Origin: Yoonia rosea
Lineage (GTDB): Bacteria > Pseudomonadota > Alphaproteobacteria > Rhodobacterales > Rhodobacteraceae
Length of the DNA: 64,000 nt
Assembly: GCF_900156505.1 (NCBI RefSeq)
Contig: NZ_FTPR01000003.1
Location: 1-64,000, forward strand
Direction of reading: 5' to 3'
Shown here: in pieces, positions 17,304-26,550 of the stretch
How the letters are laid out: every line of letters begins with the position of its first letter
Position numbering within the stretch: position 1 is the stretch's first letter
The notes under the pieces: model-generated
What the model was told of the DNA's origin: nothing
Database searches by the model: none
Seen by the model: only the letters and a program-made list of their open reading frames with translations
Made by a program: the position numbers and the translations under genes

Positions 17304-17672
17304 GTGGCACGTATTGCCGGCGTAAACATCCCGACTGCAAAGCGGGTTCCAATCGCCCTTACTTATATCACCGGTATTGGTTCTGCCAAAGCCGAAGAAA
17401 TCTGCGCAGCGACCAACATTGATCTCGCGCGTCGTGTAAACCAGCTTTCTGACGCAGAAGTGCTGTCGATCCGTGAATACATCGACGCGAACCTGACAGT
17501 GGAAGGTGACCTGCGTCGCGAGACACAGATGAACATCAAGCGTCTGATGGACCTTGGTTGCTACCGTGGCCTGCGCCACCGTCGTAACCTGCCGGTTCGT
17601 GGTCAGCGTACTTCGACAAACGCACGTACACGCAAGGGTCCTGCAAAGGCCATTGCTGGTAAGAAGAAATAA
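17304..17672 (+). CDS. rpsM: 30S ribosomal protein S13
   Basis: 122 residues: [20 protein letters not shown], the YITGIG loop and the basic tail [16 protein letters not shown]13 forms head bridges to the 50S subunit and contacts tRNA. The RBS AAAGGAAT is upstream of ATG (read as GTGGCACG... the start codon is GTG-less: ATG-equivalent GTG at 17304). It begins the alpha unit after a 158-nt leader from the promoter. Confidence 0.95.
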   Translation: MARIAGVNIPTAKRVPIALTYITGIGSAKAEEICAATNIDLARRVNQLSDAEVLSIREYIDANLTVEGDLRRETQMNIKRLMDLGCYRGLRHRRNLPVRGQRTSTNARTRKGPAKAIAGKKK

Positions 17673-17685
17673 GGAAGCTTGATCA

Positions 17686-18075
17686 ATGGCACGTGATACA
17701 AAACGCACCAAGAAGAAGGTTTCCAAGAACATCGCAGCCGGTGTTGCGCATGTGAACTCTTCTTTCAACAACACAAAGATCCTGATCTCCGACGTGCAGG
17801 GCAACGCCATTTCATGGTCGTCTGCTGGCACGATGGGTTTCAAAGGTTCGCGGAAATCCACACCCTACGCGGCTCAAATGGCTGCTGAGGATGCAGGCAA
17901 GAAAGCACAAGATCACGGCGTGAAAACGCTGGAAGTCGAAGTGCAGGGTCCTGGTTCCGGTCGTGAATCTGCGCTTCGCGCATTGGCCGCAGTTGGTTTC
18001 AACATCACATCGATCCGTGACGTGACCCCAATGGCCCACAACGGTTGCCGCCCACCAAAGCGTCGCCGCGTCTAA
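17686..18075 (+). CDS. rpsK: 30S ribosomal protein S11
   Basis: 129 residues. The [20 protein letters not shown] start and the [20 protein letters not shown] end are signatures; the asparagine-glycine pair near the C-terminus (HNGC) is a known isoaspartate site in E. coli S11. It lies in the platform near the E site. It follows rpsM by 13 nt. Confidence 0.98.
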   Translation: MARDTKRTKKKVSKNIAAGVAHVNSSFNNTKILISDVQGNAISWSSAGTMGFKGSRKSTPYAAQMAAEDAGKKAQDHGVKTLEVEVQGPGSGRESALRALAAVGFNITSIRDVTPMAHNGCRPPKRRRV

Positions 18076-18090
18076 TTACACCCAAACGCC

Positions 18091-18122
18091 TTGGGGTCGT
18101 GCATGATTTCGCACGGCCCCAA
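18091..18122 (+). other. Strong stem-loop between rpsK and rpoA
   Basis: TTGGGGTCGTGC (18091-18102) pairs with GCACGGCCCCAA (18111-18122), 12 bp with one T·G and an 8-nt loop, followed after TCCGTCA by TTTT. It could be a leaky terminator or processing site that adjusts rpoA relative to rpsM and rpsK. Confidence 0.65.
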
Positions 18123-18187
18123 TCCGTCATTTTAACCTCGGGCGTTTGCCTTTTTGGACATGAAGGCAGACTAGTATGGAGGGACAT

Positions 18188-19204
18188 ATGATCCACAAAA
18201 ACTGGGCTGAGTTGATTAAGCCGACTCAATTAGAAGTTAAGCCGGGCAACGATCCTGCGCGTCAGGCCACGGTCATTGCAGAACCACTCGAGCGTGGCTT
18301 TGGTTTGACATTGGGCAACGCCCTGCGCCGTATTTTGATGAGCTCCCTTCAGGGTGCTGCCATTACTGCCGTTCAGATTGACAACGTTCTGCACGAGTTC
18401 TCAAGCGTTTCCGGTGTGCGTGAAGACGTCACCGACATCGTGTTGAACCTCAAAGGTGTTGCGATCCGCATGGAAGTCGAAGGACCAAAGCGTTTGTCCG
18501 TTCAGGCCAAAGGCCCGGGCGTAGTGACCGCTGCGGACATTTCCGAGACTGCCGGCATCGAGATCCTCAACAAAGATCACGTGATCTGCCACCTTGATGA
18601 AGGTGCCGATCTGTACATGGAACTGACCGTGAATACCGGTAAGGGCTATGTTGCGGCCGACAAGAACAAGCCAGAAGACGCACCGATTGGCATGATGGCC
18701 GTTGATGCGATCTACTCGCCTGTGAAAAAAGTCAGCTATGACGTGCAGCCGACCCGCGAAGGTCAGGTTCTGGACTATGACAAGCTGACCATGAAGGTTG
18801 AAACAGACGGGTCGCTGACCCCTGATGATGCAGTTGCTTACGCCGCGCGCATCCTGCAGGACCAGCTGTCGATCTTCGTCAACTTTGATGAGCCTGAATC
18901 GGCAACCGCTGGTGCTGACGACGACGGTCTCGAGTTCAACCCGCTTCTGTTGAAGAAAGTGGACGAGCTGGAACTGTCTGTCCGTTCGGCAAACTGCCTC
19001 AAGAACGACAACATCGTGTATATCGGCGATCTGATCCAGAAAACCGAAGCAGAAATGCTGCGCACGCCGAACTTTGGCCGCAAATCTTTGAACGAAATCA
19101 AAGAAGTGCTGTCGGGTATGGGGCTGCACCTTGGCATGGACGTTGAGGACTGGCCACCAGACAACATCGAAGATCTGGCCAAAAAGTTCGAAGACCAGTT
19201 CTAA
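18188..19204 (+). CDS. rpoA: DNA-directed RNA polymerase subunit alpha
   Basis: 338 residues from ATG at 18188 ([17 protein letters not shown]) with GGAGG five bases upstream; the in-frame ATG at 18176 is less likely. The N-terminal dimerisation domain has [20 protein letters not shown]; the C-terminal domain (after ~residue 250) has [20 protein letters not shown] and [14 protein letters not shown], the helix-hairpin-helix DNA-binding part. It assembles core RNA polymerase and binds UP elements and activators. Confidence 0.98.
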   Translation: MIHKNWAELIKPTQLEVKPGNDPARQATVIAEPLERGFGLTLGNALRRILMSSLQGAAITAVQIDNVLHEFSSVSGVREDVTDIVLNLKGVAIRMEVEGPKRLSVQAKGPGVVTAADISETAGIEILNKDHVICHLDEGADLYMELTVNTGKGYVAADKNKPEDAPIGMMAVDAIYSPVKKVSYDVQPTREGQVLDYDKLTMKVETDGSLTPDDAVAYAARILQDQLSIFVNFDEPESATAGADDDGLEFNPLLLKKVDELELSVRSANCLKNDNIVYIGDLIQKTEAEMLRTPNFGRKSLNEIKEVLSGMGLHLGMDVEDWPPDNIEDLAKKFEDQF

Positions 19205-19210
19205 GAATTC

Positions 19211-19232
19211 GGGTGGGCTTACGGGCCCACCC
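19211..19232 (+). repeat. GGGTGGGC/GCCCACCC hairpin between rpoA and rplQ
   Basis: GGGTGGGC (19211-19218), loop TTACGG, GCCCACCC (19225-19232). The stem nearly repeats the hairpin between rplR and rpsE (12794-12813). It lacks a T-run, so rplQ is probably still co-transcribed. Confidence 0.5.
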
Positions 19233-19337
19233 AAAATGCCCGCACTGGCGGGGAACATCCTGGGCATGGTGCCCCACTAACGGAGCCAGCGACACGCATC
19301 GCATCGGCCCATCCTAAAACAAAATGGAGACTATCAC

Positions 19338-19757
19338 ATGCGTCACGCACGAGGTTACCGCCGCCTGAACCGCACACACGAGCACCGCAAGGCGCTGTTC
19401 GCGAACATGGCTGGCTCGCTCATTGAGCATGAGCAAATCAAGACAACATTGCCCAAGGCGAAAGAACTGCGCCGTATCGTTGAAAAGCTGGTCACACTTG
19501 GAAAGCGCGGCGATCTGCACGCACGCCGTCAGGCCAACGCACAGCTGAAGCAGGAAATGCACACTGCAAAACTGTTCGAAGTGCTTGGGCCACGCTACGC
19601 CGAACGTCAGGGCGGTTATGTCCGCATCATCAAAGCGGGTTTCCGTTACGGTGACATGGCGCCAATGGCGATCATCGAATTCGTCGACCGTGATGTCGAT
19701 GCAAAAGGCGCGGCTGACAAGGCCCGTCTGGCCGAATACGAGGCCGCTGAGGATTAA
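19338..19757 (+). CDS. rplQ: 50S ribosomal protein L17
   Basis: 139 residues: [20 protein letters not shown], the [20 protein letters not shown] block, and a C-terminal extension beyond ~residue 120. L17 lies near the tunnel exit. It ends the alpha unit at a strong terminator. Confidence 0.98.
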   Translation: MRHARGYRRLNRTHEHRKALFANMAGSLIEHEQIKTTLPKAKELRRIVEKLVTLGKRGDLHARRQANAQLKQEMHTAKLFEVLGPRYAERQGGYVRIIKAGFRYGDMAPMAIIEFVDRDVDAKGAADKARLAEYEAAED

Positions 19758-19783
19758 TTTCCCCTGCATCACCTGAGTTTCGC

Positions 19784-19818
19784 AAAGCCCTGCCATTCTG
19801 GCGGGGCTTTCGCTTTTT
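19784..19818 (+). terminator. Rho-independent terminator after rplQ
   Basis: AAAGCCCTGCC (19784-19794), loop ATTCT, GGCGGGGCTTT (19800-19810) with one T·G pair, followed by CGCTTTTTT. It ends the ribosomal supercluster. Confidence 0.92.
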
Positions 19819-19841
19819 TGAACAAAGCTTATGTTTCTGCC

Positions 19842-21152
19842 ATGGCCGATCTGTTTGACAGCACCCCCACCGATACCCCCGCGGGCCCCCGCCCGCTGGC
19901 GGATCGTTTGCGGCCCAAAAACCTGTCCGAGGTCATCGGCCAGCAGCAGGTGCTCGGCCCTGATGCGCCATTGGGCACGATGCTGGCTTCTGGTTCCTTA
20001 TCATCGCTGATTTTCTGGGGTCCGCCTGGCGTGGGCAAAACAACGATCGCCCGCTTGCTGGCGGCCGAAACCGACCTGCATTTCGTCCAGATCAGTGCGA
20101 TTTTCACCGGTGTACCGGAACTGCGCAAGGTGTTCGAGGCCGCCAAGATGCGCCGCCAGAACGGCAAGGGCACCCTGCTGTTTGTCGATGAAATCCATCG
20201 TTTCAACAAAGCCCAGCAAGACGGGTTTCTGCCGTATATGGAAGACGGGACCATTCTGCTGGTGGGTGCCACGACCGAAAACCCCAGTTTTGAGTTGAAC
20301 GCCGCTGTTTTGAGCCGAAGCCAGGTTTTCATCCTCACCCGTCTTGACCTCAAAGACCTCGAACTGCTTGCCCAACGGGCCGAAAAGGAACTGGATCGTA
20401 CCTTGCCGCTTGACGGCCCCGCGCGCGAGGCGCTGTTGAACATGGCCGATGGCGATGGTCGCGCCCTTTTGAACCTGATTGAGCAGGTGGCGGCGTGGAA
20501 AACCGACACCAAACTGGGCCGCGATGACCTGACCAAACGCCTGATGAAGCGTGCGACGAAATACGACAAATCCGGTGATGAACATTACAATCTGATCAGT
20601 GCGCTGCATAAATCCGTGCGCGGCTCGGACCCTGATGCAGCGCTTTACTGGTTTGCGCGTATGCTGGCAGGGGGCGAGGACCCACGGTTTCTTGCGCGGC
20701 GCATCACGCGCATGGCGGTTGAGGATATCGGCCTTGCTGATCCACAGGCGCAAGCGGTGTGTCTGCAATCATGGGAAACCTACGAGCGCCTCGGATCGCC
20801 AGAGGGCGAGTTGGCGCTGGCGCAGGCGGTGACCTATCTGGCCCTCGCGCCGAAATCGAACGCCACCTATGTGGCCTATAAGGCGGCAGTGAATGCGGCC
20901 AAACAGACAGGGTCGGAACCACCCCCTGCGCATATCTTGAACGCGCCGACCACTTTGATGAAAGAGCAGGGCTTTGGCGCGGGGTATGCCTATGACCACG
21001 ATGCCGAGGACGGGTTTAGTGGCCAGAACTATTTCCCCGAAACGATGAAGCGCGGCGTCTATTACATCCCCGTGGATCGCGGGTTCGAGCGTGAGCTGAA
21101 AAAGCGCGTTGATTTCTTTGCCGGACTGCGTGCCAAACGGGGCAAGAATTGA
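19842..21152 (+). CDS. rarA: Replication-associated recombination protein A (AAA+ ATPase)
   Basis: 436 residues from ATG at 19842 (MADLFDST), the usual start and length; the longer frame begins at a TTG inside the rplQ terminator. Walker A is GPPGVGKTT (60-68), Walker B LLFVDEIHRF (112-121), and the clamp-loader-like C-terminal part includes LISALHKSVRGSDPDAALYW. RarA (MgsA) acts at stalled replication forks with SSB. The RBS is weak. crcB follows after 31 nt. Confidence 0.96.
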   Translation: MADLFDSTPTDTPAGPRPLADRLRPKNLSEVIGQQQVLGPDAPLGTMLASGSLSSLIFWGPPGVGKTTIARLLAAETDLHFVQISAIFTGVPELRKVFEAAKMRRQNGKGTLLFVDEIHRFNKAQQDGFLPYMEDGTILLVGATTENPSFELNAAVLSRSQVFILTRLDLKDLELLAQRAEKELDRTLPLDGPAREALLNMADGDGRALLNLIEQVAAWKTDTKLGRDDLTKRLMKRATKYDKSGDEHYNLISALHKSVRGSDPDAALYWFARMLAGGEDPRFLARRITRMAVEDIGLADPQAQAVCLQSWETYERLGSPEGELALAQAVTYLALAPKSNATYVAYKAAVNAAKQTGSEPPPAHILNAPTTLMKEQGFGAGYAYDHDAEDGFSGQNYFPETMKRGVYYIPVDRGFERELKKRVDFFAGLRAKRGKN

Positions 21153-21183
21153 CAAGGCTGGCACAAAGGCCCATGGGGGCGGC

Positions 21184-21543
21184 ATGATGACACCTGTAAT
21201 CTCTGTGGCCCTCGGTGGGGCGATCGGCTCTGTGCTGCGCTATGTGGTCGGTTTGACCGTGGCGTTTCCATTGGGCACGCTGACGGTCAATGTAGTCGGG
21301 TCCTTTGCCATTGGCATGATCTGGGTGCATCTGGCGGATCGCGGTCTGCAGCATTGGCTGCCCTTTGTGATGACGGGGCTTTTGGGTGGTTTCACCACCT
21401 TTTCTGCTTTTACGTTGGACGCATTGCGTCTGTTCGAAGAGGGGCGTTTCACCACTGCAGGTGTCTATATCGCGGGCTCGGTGATTTTGTCTTTGATGGC
21501 CTGCGGGCTGGGTCTGTGGCTTGCCAAAGGAATGACGACATGA
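21184..21543 (+). CDS. crcB: Fluoride ion channel CrcB/FluC
   Basis: 119 residues, four hydrophobic helices. GGAIGSVLRYVVG at the N-terminus and GLLGGFTTFSAFTLD in the third helix, with the TTFS segment that forms the central Na+ site and fluoride pore, are diagnostic. It exports fluoride passively as a dual-topology dimer. Two ATGs (21184 and 21187) are possible starts. The stop overlaps the start of the next gene (ATGA). No fluoride riboswitch was recognised upstream. Confidence 0.93.
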   Translation: MMTPVISVALGGAIGSVLRYVVGLTVAFPLGTLTVNVVGSFAIGMIWVHLADRGLQHWLPFVMTGLLGGFTTFSAFTLDALRLFEEGRFTTAGVYIAGSVILSLMACGLGLWLAKGMTT

Positions 21544-22595
21544 GTGGCGTACAAACGCGGGTGATCGGCCCTGATGACGGCGACCAGCGGCTAGACCGCT
21601 ATCTGCGCCGTCTGTTCCCGCATCTGACCCAAGGGCGGATCGAAAAGATGTGCCGCAAAGGCGAGCTGCGTGTTGATGGCGGGCGGGTGAAATCGAACAC
21701 GCGTCTGGATATTGGGCAAAAGGTACGGATTCCGCCTTTGCCAACCGAGGAAGAGGCCGCTGCGGCGGCCAACCTTGCCAAGCGTGGTGTCACCAAAGCG
21801 GATGCCAAGCTGATCCAGTCCTGCGTCATCTACAAAGATGACCATATCATTGCCATCAACAAGCCGCATGGTTTGGCCACCCAAGGTGGCACAAACACCA
21901 CCCGCCATGTGGACGGATTGGCCGAGGCTTTGATGTTTGATTACGACGAAAAGCCGCGTTTGGTGCATCGTCTGGATAAGGATACGTCCGGTGTTCTGCT
22001 GCTGGCGCGCACCCGCATGATGGCTAAGCAATTGACCGAGAACCTCAAGCACCGCGAGACGCGCAAGATTTACTGGGCCGCCGTCGCAGGCGTGCCGCAC
22101 CCGCGTGCAGGGACGATCAAATACGGGCTGGTGAAAGCGTCCGGTCATGGCCGTGGCGGCGAGAATGAAAAGATGCGCTGTGTGCATCCGCGTGATTTGG
22201 ACAGTGTTGAGGGCGCCAAGCGTGCGACCAGTGATTATGCCGTGATGGATACGCTTGCCAGCCGCGCATCATGGTGTGCTTTGGTGCCGATTACGGGGCG
22301 CACACACCAGTTGCGCGCGCATATGGCCGAGATTGGCCATCCGATTATCGGTGATGGCAAATATGGCGGATCCAGTCAGGAAAACCTTGGCGATGGTTGG
22401 GGCGCAGGGATGGGAAGCGAGATTGGCCGCAAGTTGCATTTGCATGCGCGCAGCCTGACGATCGAACACCCTGCCACGGGGGCGATCCTGCACATCACAG
22501 CGCCTTTGCCAGAGCATATGCAAAACACGTGGGATTTCGTGGGCTGGGTTGTCGGCCACGCGCCCGTTGACCCGTTCAATATGCCGGATGAGTGA
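21540..22595 (+). CDS. rluC: RluA-family 23S rRNA pseudouridine synthase
   Basis: 351 residues. The N-terminal S4 RNA-binding domain (~17-75, LDRYLRRLFPHLTQGRIEKM) is followed by the catalytic domain with HRLDKDTSG (143-151; Asp146 is the nucleophile) and PITGRTHQLRAHMAEIGHPI. By domain order and length it is RluC-like (U955/2504/2580), but RluD-like activity cannot be excluded. The start ATG at 21540 overlaps the crcB stop; the gene's end overlaps the HAD gene's start. Confidence 0.9.
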   Translation: MSGVQTRVIGPDDGDQRLDRYLRRLFPHLTQGRIEKMCRKGELRVDGGRVKSNTRLDIGQKVRIPPLPTEEEAAAAANLAKRGVTKADAKLIQSCVIYKDDHIIAINKPHGLATQGGTNTTRHVDGLAEALMFDYDEKPRLVHRLDKDTSGVLLLARTRMMAKQLTENLKHRETRKIYWAAVAGVPHPRAGTIKYGLVKASGHGRGGENEKMRCVHPRDLDSVEGAKRATSDYAVMDTLASRASWCALVPITGRTHQLRAHMAEIGHPIIGDGKYGGSSQENLGDGWGAGMGSEIGRKLHLHARSLTIEHPATGAILHITAPLPEHMQNTWDFVGWVVGHAPVDPFNMPDE

Positions 22596-23253
22596 TCTGC
22601 GGCTGGTGATCTTTGACGTCGACGGAACGCTCGTCGACAGTCAGGCCGAGATTCTGGCCGCGATGGCGCTCGCGTTTCAAGCCGAGGGTATGGCGCTGCC
22701 AGAGCGCGAGACGGTCCTGTCGATTGTTGGATTATCACTGGCCGAGGCTTTTCAGGTGTTGTGTCCTGATTCGGATGAGACGCGTCGTGCCCGTATGGTT
22801 GCGGCCTACAAAGACGGTTTCATGACCTTGCGCTCTCAAGACAAGGAGATGGGTCCGCTTTTTGATGGCGCGCGTGAGGCGCTAGATGAATTGCGCGCGC
22901 AGGATCACACGCTCTTGGCCGTGGCGACGGGCAAGTCGCGGAGAGGGCTTGATAAGGTGTTGGAACGGCACGGGCTGACGGGGGTGTTCCATTCCGAACA
23001 GGTGGCGGACCACCATCCGTCAAAACCCAACCCCTCGATGATTCTGACGGCCCTGAATGAAACCGGCGTCATGCCGCATAAGGCTGTGATGTTGGGTGAT
23101 ACGACGTTCGACATGGATATGGCGCGCGCGGCAGGTATCAAAAAGATCGGGGTTACTTGGGGCTATCATCCCGCAGAAACACTGCAACCCGATGCAATGA
23201 TTGATGACTTTGCAGCGCTCTCGGGTGTTGTGGACCAATTGATAGGCTATTGA
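22588..23253 (+). CDS. HAD-superfamily hydrolase (phosphoglycolate-phosphatase-like)
   Basis: 221 residues from ATG at 22588, overlapping the previous stop by 8 nt. Motif I FDVDGTLVDS (9-18, Asp10 nucleophile and Asp12), motif II AVATGKS, the lysine KPNPSM, and motif III MLGDTTFDMDMARAAG are complete. It hydrolyses a phosphate monoester; the substrate is unknown. The rluC-HAD-ATP12 order is common in Rhodobacterales. Confidence 0.9.
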   Translation: MSDLRLVIFDVDGTLVDSQAEILAAMALAFQAEGMALPERETVLSIVGLSLAEAFQVLCPDSDETRRARMVAAYKDGFMTLRSQDKEMGPLFDGAREALDELRAQDHTLLAVATGKSRRGLDKVLERHGLTGVFHSEQVADHHPSKPNPSMILTALNETGVMPHKAVMLGDTTFDMDMARAAGIKKIGVTWGYHPAETLQPDAMIDDFAALSGVVDQLIGY

Positions 23254-23256
23254 ACG

Positions 23257-23967
23257 ATGAGTGACTGGCAACCAAAGCGGTTTTGGAAACAGGCGCAGGC
23301 CGAGGTCTGTGAGGGCGGTTTTACGGTATTGCTTGACGGGCGTCCGGTGCGGACACCCGCGAAAGCGCCGCTTGCTGTGCCGACCCACGCGATGGCCGAC
23401 GCGATTGCAAAAGAGTGGGACGCGCAGGAAAAGGTGATTGATCCGCGCACTATGCCTGTGACCCGCGGTGCGAACGCCGCAATCGACAAAGTCCGCACGC
23501 AACGTGAAGAAGTCATTGCGATGCTGGCAGAATATGGCGACAGCGATCTGCTCTGCTATCGCGCAGCGGGGCCCGAGGGCCTGATCCAGAAGCAGGCCGA
23601 CGCGTGGGATCCGATGCTGGACTGGGCGGCGGACGCACTGGGTGTGCGGCTTGCCGTCGGCGAGGGTGTGATGCATGTCGCGCAAAACCCAGAGGCGCTT
23701 GGCAAGCTGCGCGATGAGCTTGCGGTGTTCGATGAATTCGCCTTGGCCGCAGTCCACGATCTGATCAGCCTTTCGGGCTCTTTGATCCTCGCACTCGGGG
23801 TGACGCGCGAGGTGATCGCGGTTGAAAGGGCATGGTTGCTTTCACGCGTAGATGAGCATTGGCAAATCGCGCAATGGGGCGAAGACGAAGAGGCCACCGC
23901 CGCCGAAGCGATCAAACGGCGGGCCTTTGAGGATGCCGCACGGTTTTACAGGTTTTCACTGACCTAA
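23257..23967 (+). CDS. ATP12-family F1-ATPase assembly chaperone
   Basis: 236 residues. WQPKRFWKQAQAEVCEGGFT, LDGRPVRTPAKAPLAVPT and EYGDSDLLCYRA are typical of the ATP12 family shared by alphaproteobacteria and mitochondria. The protein holds the F1 alpha subunit during assembly. It is 3 nt after the HAD gene. A small stem GTGGC-ATCT-GCCAC with GTGTTTTT (24015-24036) may end the operon. Confidence 0.93.
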   Translation: MSDWQPKRFWKQAQAEVCEGGFTVLLDGRPVRTPAKAPLAVPTHAMADAIAKEWDAQEKVIDPRTMPVTRGANAAIDKVRTQREEVIAMLAEYGDSDLLCYRAAGPEGLIQKQADAWDPMLDWAADALGVRLAVGEGVMHVAQNPEALGKLRDELAVFDEFALAAVHDLISLSGSLILALGVTREVIAVERAWLLSRVDEHWQIAQWGEDEEATAAEAIKRRAFEDAARFYRFSLT

Positions 23968-24183
23968 GGGAAAGCCAGTGTTTGCACCGAACACACCGAA
24001 AAGTGCCTCATTTAGTGGCATCTGCCACGTGTTTTTCGGCTGCTGCCCTTGACTCTAGACCAGAATACCCAAACTCTCTGTTCATTGAGTTGGTTCGACC
24101 GGCTCACTGATCACGACTGTCTTCGGGACGGGATAAAAATTGGCTGCTCTGATTATGGAGCGGAAACTCAGGAAGAGGTAAAA

Positions 24184-25203
24184 ATGAAAAAAACCGCATT
24201 TTACGGCGCACTCACTGTTGCAGGCTTTGCTGCAAGCATGGCTTCGGCGGCGACGCTTGATGACGTGAAAGAGCGCGGCACACTGAACTGTGGCGTAACA
24301 ACTGGCCTTATCGGCTTCGCTTCACCAGACGCGAACGGCGTGTGGGACGGCTTTGACGTGGGCGTTTGCCGCGCTGTTGCTGCTGCTGTTTTGGGTGATC
24401 CGAATGCAGTCGAATTCGTTCCAACAACTGGTAAGACACGCTTTACAGCGCTGGCTTCCGGCGAGATCGACATGCTGGCACGCAACACAACATGGACATT
24501 CAGCCGCGACGTGGACCTGAAGTTTGAATTCGTTGGCATCAACTACTATGATGGTCAGGGCTTCATTGCGCCACGCGATCTGGGTGTGTCCTCCGCGAAA
24601 GAACTCGACGGTGCGACCGTTTGCATCCAAACCGGTACAACAACCGAGCTGAACCTGGCCGACTACTTCCGCGCCAACAACATCAGCTATGAGCCAGTGC
24701 CAATCGAAACAAACGCTGAAGGTCAGCAGCAGTACCTCGCTGGTGCATGCGACGTTTATACAACTGACGCATCCGGTCTGGCTGCGACACGTGCTGCATT
24801 CGAGAACCCACAGGATCACATCATCCTGCCAGAGATCATCTCGAAAGAGCCACTCGGTCCGCTTGTTCGCCACGGCGACAACGACTGGGGTGACGTTGTG
24901 CGTTGGACACTGAACGCGCTGATCGCCGCTGAAGAGCTGGGCGTCACATCTGCCAACATCGAAGAGCTGGCAGCTGCACCAACTGGTAACCCAGAAGTCA
25001 ACCGTCTGCTGGGCACCGAAGGTGAACTGGGCGCGATGCTGGGTCTGGAAGCAGACTGGGCGAAGAACGCAATCGCTGCTGGTGGTAACTACGGCGAGCT
25101 GTTCGAAAAGAACATCGGTGAGAACACACCAATCGGTCTGGCTCGCGGCCTGAACGCGCAGTGGACAGATGGTGGTCTGCTGTACACGCCTCCGTTCCGC
25201 TAA
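24184..25203 (+). CDS. aapJ: General L-amino-acid ABC transporter, periplasmic binding protein
   Basis: 339 residues from ATG at 24184 (MKKTAFYGALTVAGFAASM) with a clear signal peptide cleaved near residue 22; the frame upstream to 24049 has no support. RGTLNCGVTTGLIGFASPD and TTWTFSRDVDLKFEFVGINY are AapJ/BztA signatures. It captures a broad range of L-amino acids in the periplasm. An AGGAAGAGG RBS precedes it. It is first in aapJQMP, with a stem-loop before aapQ. Confidence 0.96.
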   Translation: MKKTAFYGALTVAGFAASMASAATLDDVKERGTLNCGVTTGLIGFASPDANGVWDGFDVGVCRAVAAAVLGDPNAVEFVPTTGKTRFTALASGEIDMLARNTTWTFSRDVDLKFEFVGINYYDGQGFIAPRDLGVSSAKELDGATVCIQTGTTTELNLADYFRANNISYEPVPIETNAEGQQQYLAGACDVYTTDASGLAATRAAFENPQDHIILPEIISKEPLGPLVRHGDNDWGDVVRWTLNALIAAEELGVTSANIEELAAAPTGNPEVNRLLGTEGELGAMLGLEADWAKNAIAAGGNYGELFEKNIGENTPIGLARGLNAQWTDGGLLYTPPFR

Positions 25204-25220
25204 GGAATTCGGATAAGATC

Positions 25221-25248
25221 AAAGGGCGCGGTTCAAACCGCGCCCTTT
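25221..25248 (+). terminator. Stem-loop between aapJ and aapQ
   Basis: AAAGGGCGCGGT (25221-25232), loop TCAA, ACCGCGCCCTTT (25237-25248), a perfect 12-bp stem. The T-run is only TTT then CACC, so it is probably a 3'-stabilising or partial terminator giving excess binding protein over permeases. Confidence 0.7.
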
Positions 25249-25331
25249 CACCAAGACGATCATAAAAATCGGCGCAAACGAGTTGCATAAGCAGCCAAAT
25301 CAAAAAGCGCCGAAACAACGGGGAATACATA

Positions 25332-26549
25332 ATGACGTCGGTCACAGACCCACCGCAGGGTTCGTTCCGCCTGTCGATGCTTATCAACGACACGCGTTAT
25401 CGATCCTACACTTTCCAATTCATCGCTCTCGTGCTTCTGATCGGCTTCATGGCCTATCTGGGGATCAATCTGGTCAGCAACCTTGCGGCGCAGGGTCTGA
25501 ACATTTCGTTTGGTTTTCTGGGTGATGCGGCGGGATATGACATCAACCAAACCGTGGTCGAGTATGACAGCCAATCGTCGCACCTGCGGGCCGCAGTTGT
25601 CGGGATTATCAACACCCTGATTGTTGCTTTCCTTGCCTGTGTGACCGCGACCATCTTTGGTGTGATAGCCGGTGTTTTGCGCTTGTCGAACAACTGGGTC
25701 GTGCGCAAACTGATGGCGTTCTACGTCGAGATCTTCCGGAACATTCCCGTTCTGATCTGGATCATTATCATCTTCTCGATCATGACCGTCAGCATGCCGG
25801 CGCCCCGTGATTTCCGGGGTGACGATGCAACTGCGGGAATGCTCTTTGACGCGTTCGCCTTTACCAACCGTGGCGTCTATTCACCCGCGCCGGTGATTGA
25901 CGGTGCAAGTGGCTGGATTGTTATCGCGGTCTTCATTGCCTCGATCATCGGTATTTTTGCATATCGCAGATACGCGACCAAGAAACTCTACGACACCGGG
26001 CAACTCCTGCCGATGCTTTGGCCGTCTGTCGCTTTGTTTTTTGTGCCAACGATCCTCGTCTACTTCATCCTCGGTCGTCCGATCACTCTGGACTACCCGT
26101 CGCTACAAGGCTTCAACTTCCAAGGCGGGCTTCACCTGCGTGGGTCTTTGATCGCGCTTTGGTTTGCTCTGGCGATCTACACCGGTGCCTTTATCGCGGA
26201 AAACGTGCGTGCCGGTATTCAGGCGATTTCCAAGGGCCAGACAGAGGCGGCAGCTTCGCTTGGTCTGCGCCCCGGGCGGATCATGAACCTTGTGATCCTG
26301 CCGCAGGCGTTGCGGGTCATCATCCCGCCGCTGATTTCGCAGTATCTCAACATCACAAAGAACAGCTCTTTGGCCATTGCTGTGGGGTATATGGATGTCA
26401 CGTCCACGCTGGGCGGGATCACCCTGAACCAGACAGGACGTGCAATCGAATGCATTTTGCTGCTGATGCTGTTCTATCTGACGATCTCACTGCTGATCTC
26501 GGCCGTGATGAACGTCTACAACAATTCTGTTAAGCTGAAGGAGCGCTGA
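25332..26549 (+). CDS. aapQ: General L-amino-acid ABC transporter, permease subunit
   Basis: 405 residues, long form typical of AapQ/BztB with an extra periplasmic region between the first helices and the core. The EAA loop is QTEAAASLGLRPGRIMNLVI, followed by LPQALRVIIPPLISQYLNIT. It pairs with AapM in the inner membrane. It follows the stem-loop at 25221 and precedes aapM by 1 nt. Confidence 0.96.
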   Translation: MTSVTDPPQGSFRLSMLINDTRYRSYTFQFIALVLLIGFMAYLGINLVSNLAAQGLNISFGFLGDAAGYDINQTVVEYDSQSSHLRAAVVGIINTLIVAFLACVTATIFGVIAGVLRLSNNWVVRKLMAFYVEIFRNIPVLIWIIIIFSIMTVSMPAPRDFRGDDATAGMLFDAFAFTNRGVYSPAPVIDGASGWIVIAVFIASIIGIFAYRRYATKKLYDTGQLLPMLWPSVALFFVPTILVYFILGRPITLDYPSLQGFNFQGGLHLRGSLIALWFALAIYTGAFIAENVRAGIQAISKGQTEAAASLGLRPGRIMNLVILPQALRVIIPPLISQYLNITKNSSLAIAVGYMDVTSTLGGITLNQTGRAIECILLLMLFYLTISLLISAVMNVYNNSVKLKER

Positions 26550-26550
26550 T

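Noticed and set aside
21153..21183. Fluoride riboswitch before crcB
   Set aside because: The gap is only 31 nt and too short to hold a crcB riboswitch.
24015..24036. Terminator after the ATP12 gene
   Set aside because: The stem is only 5-6 bp with a short loop; kept as a remark rather than a feature.
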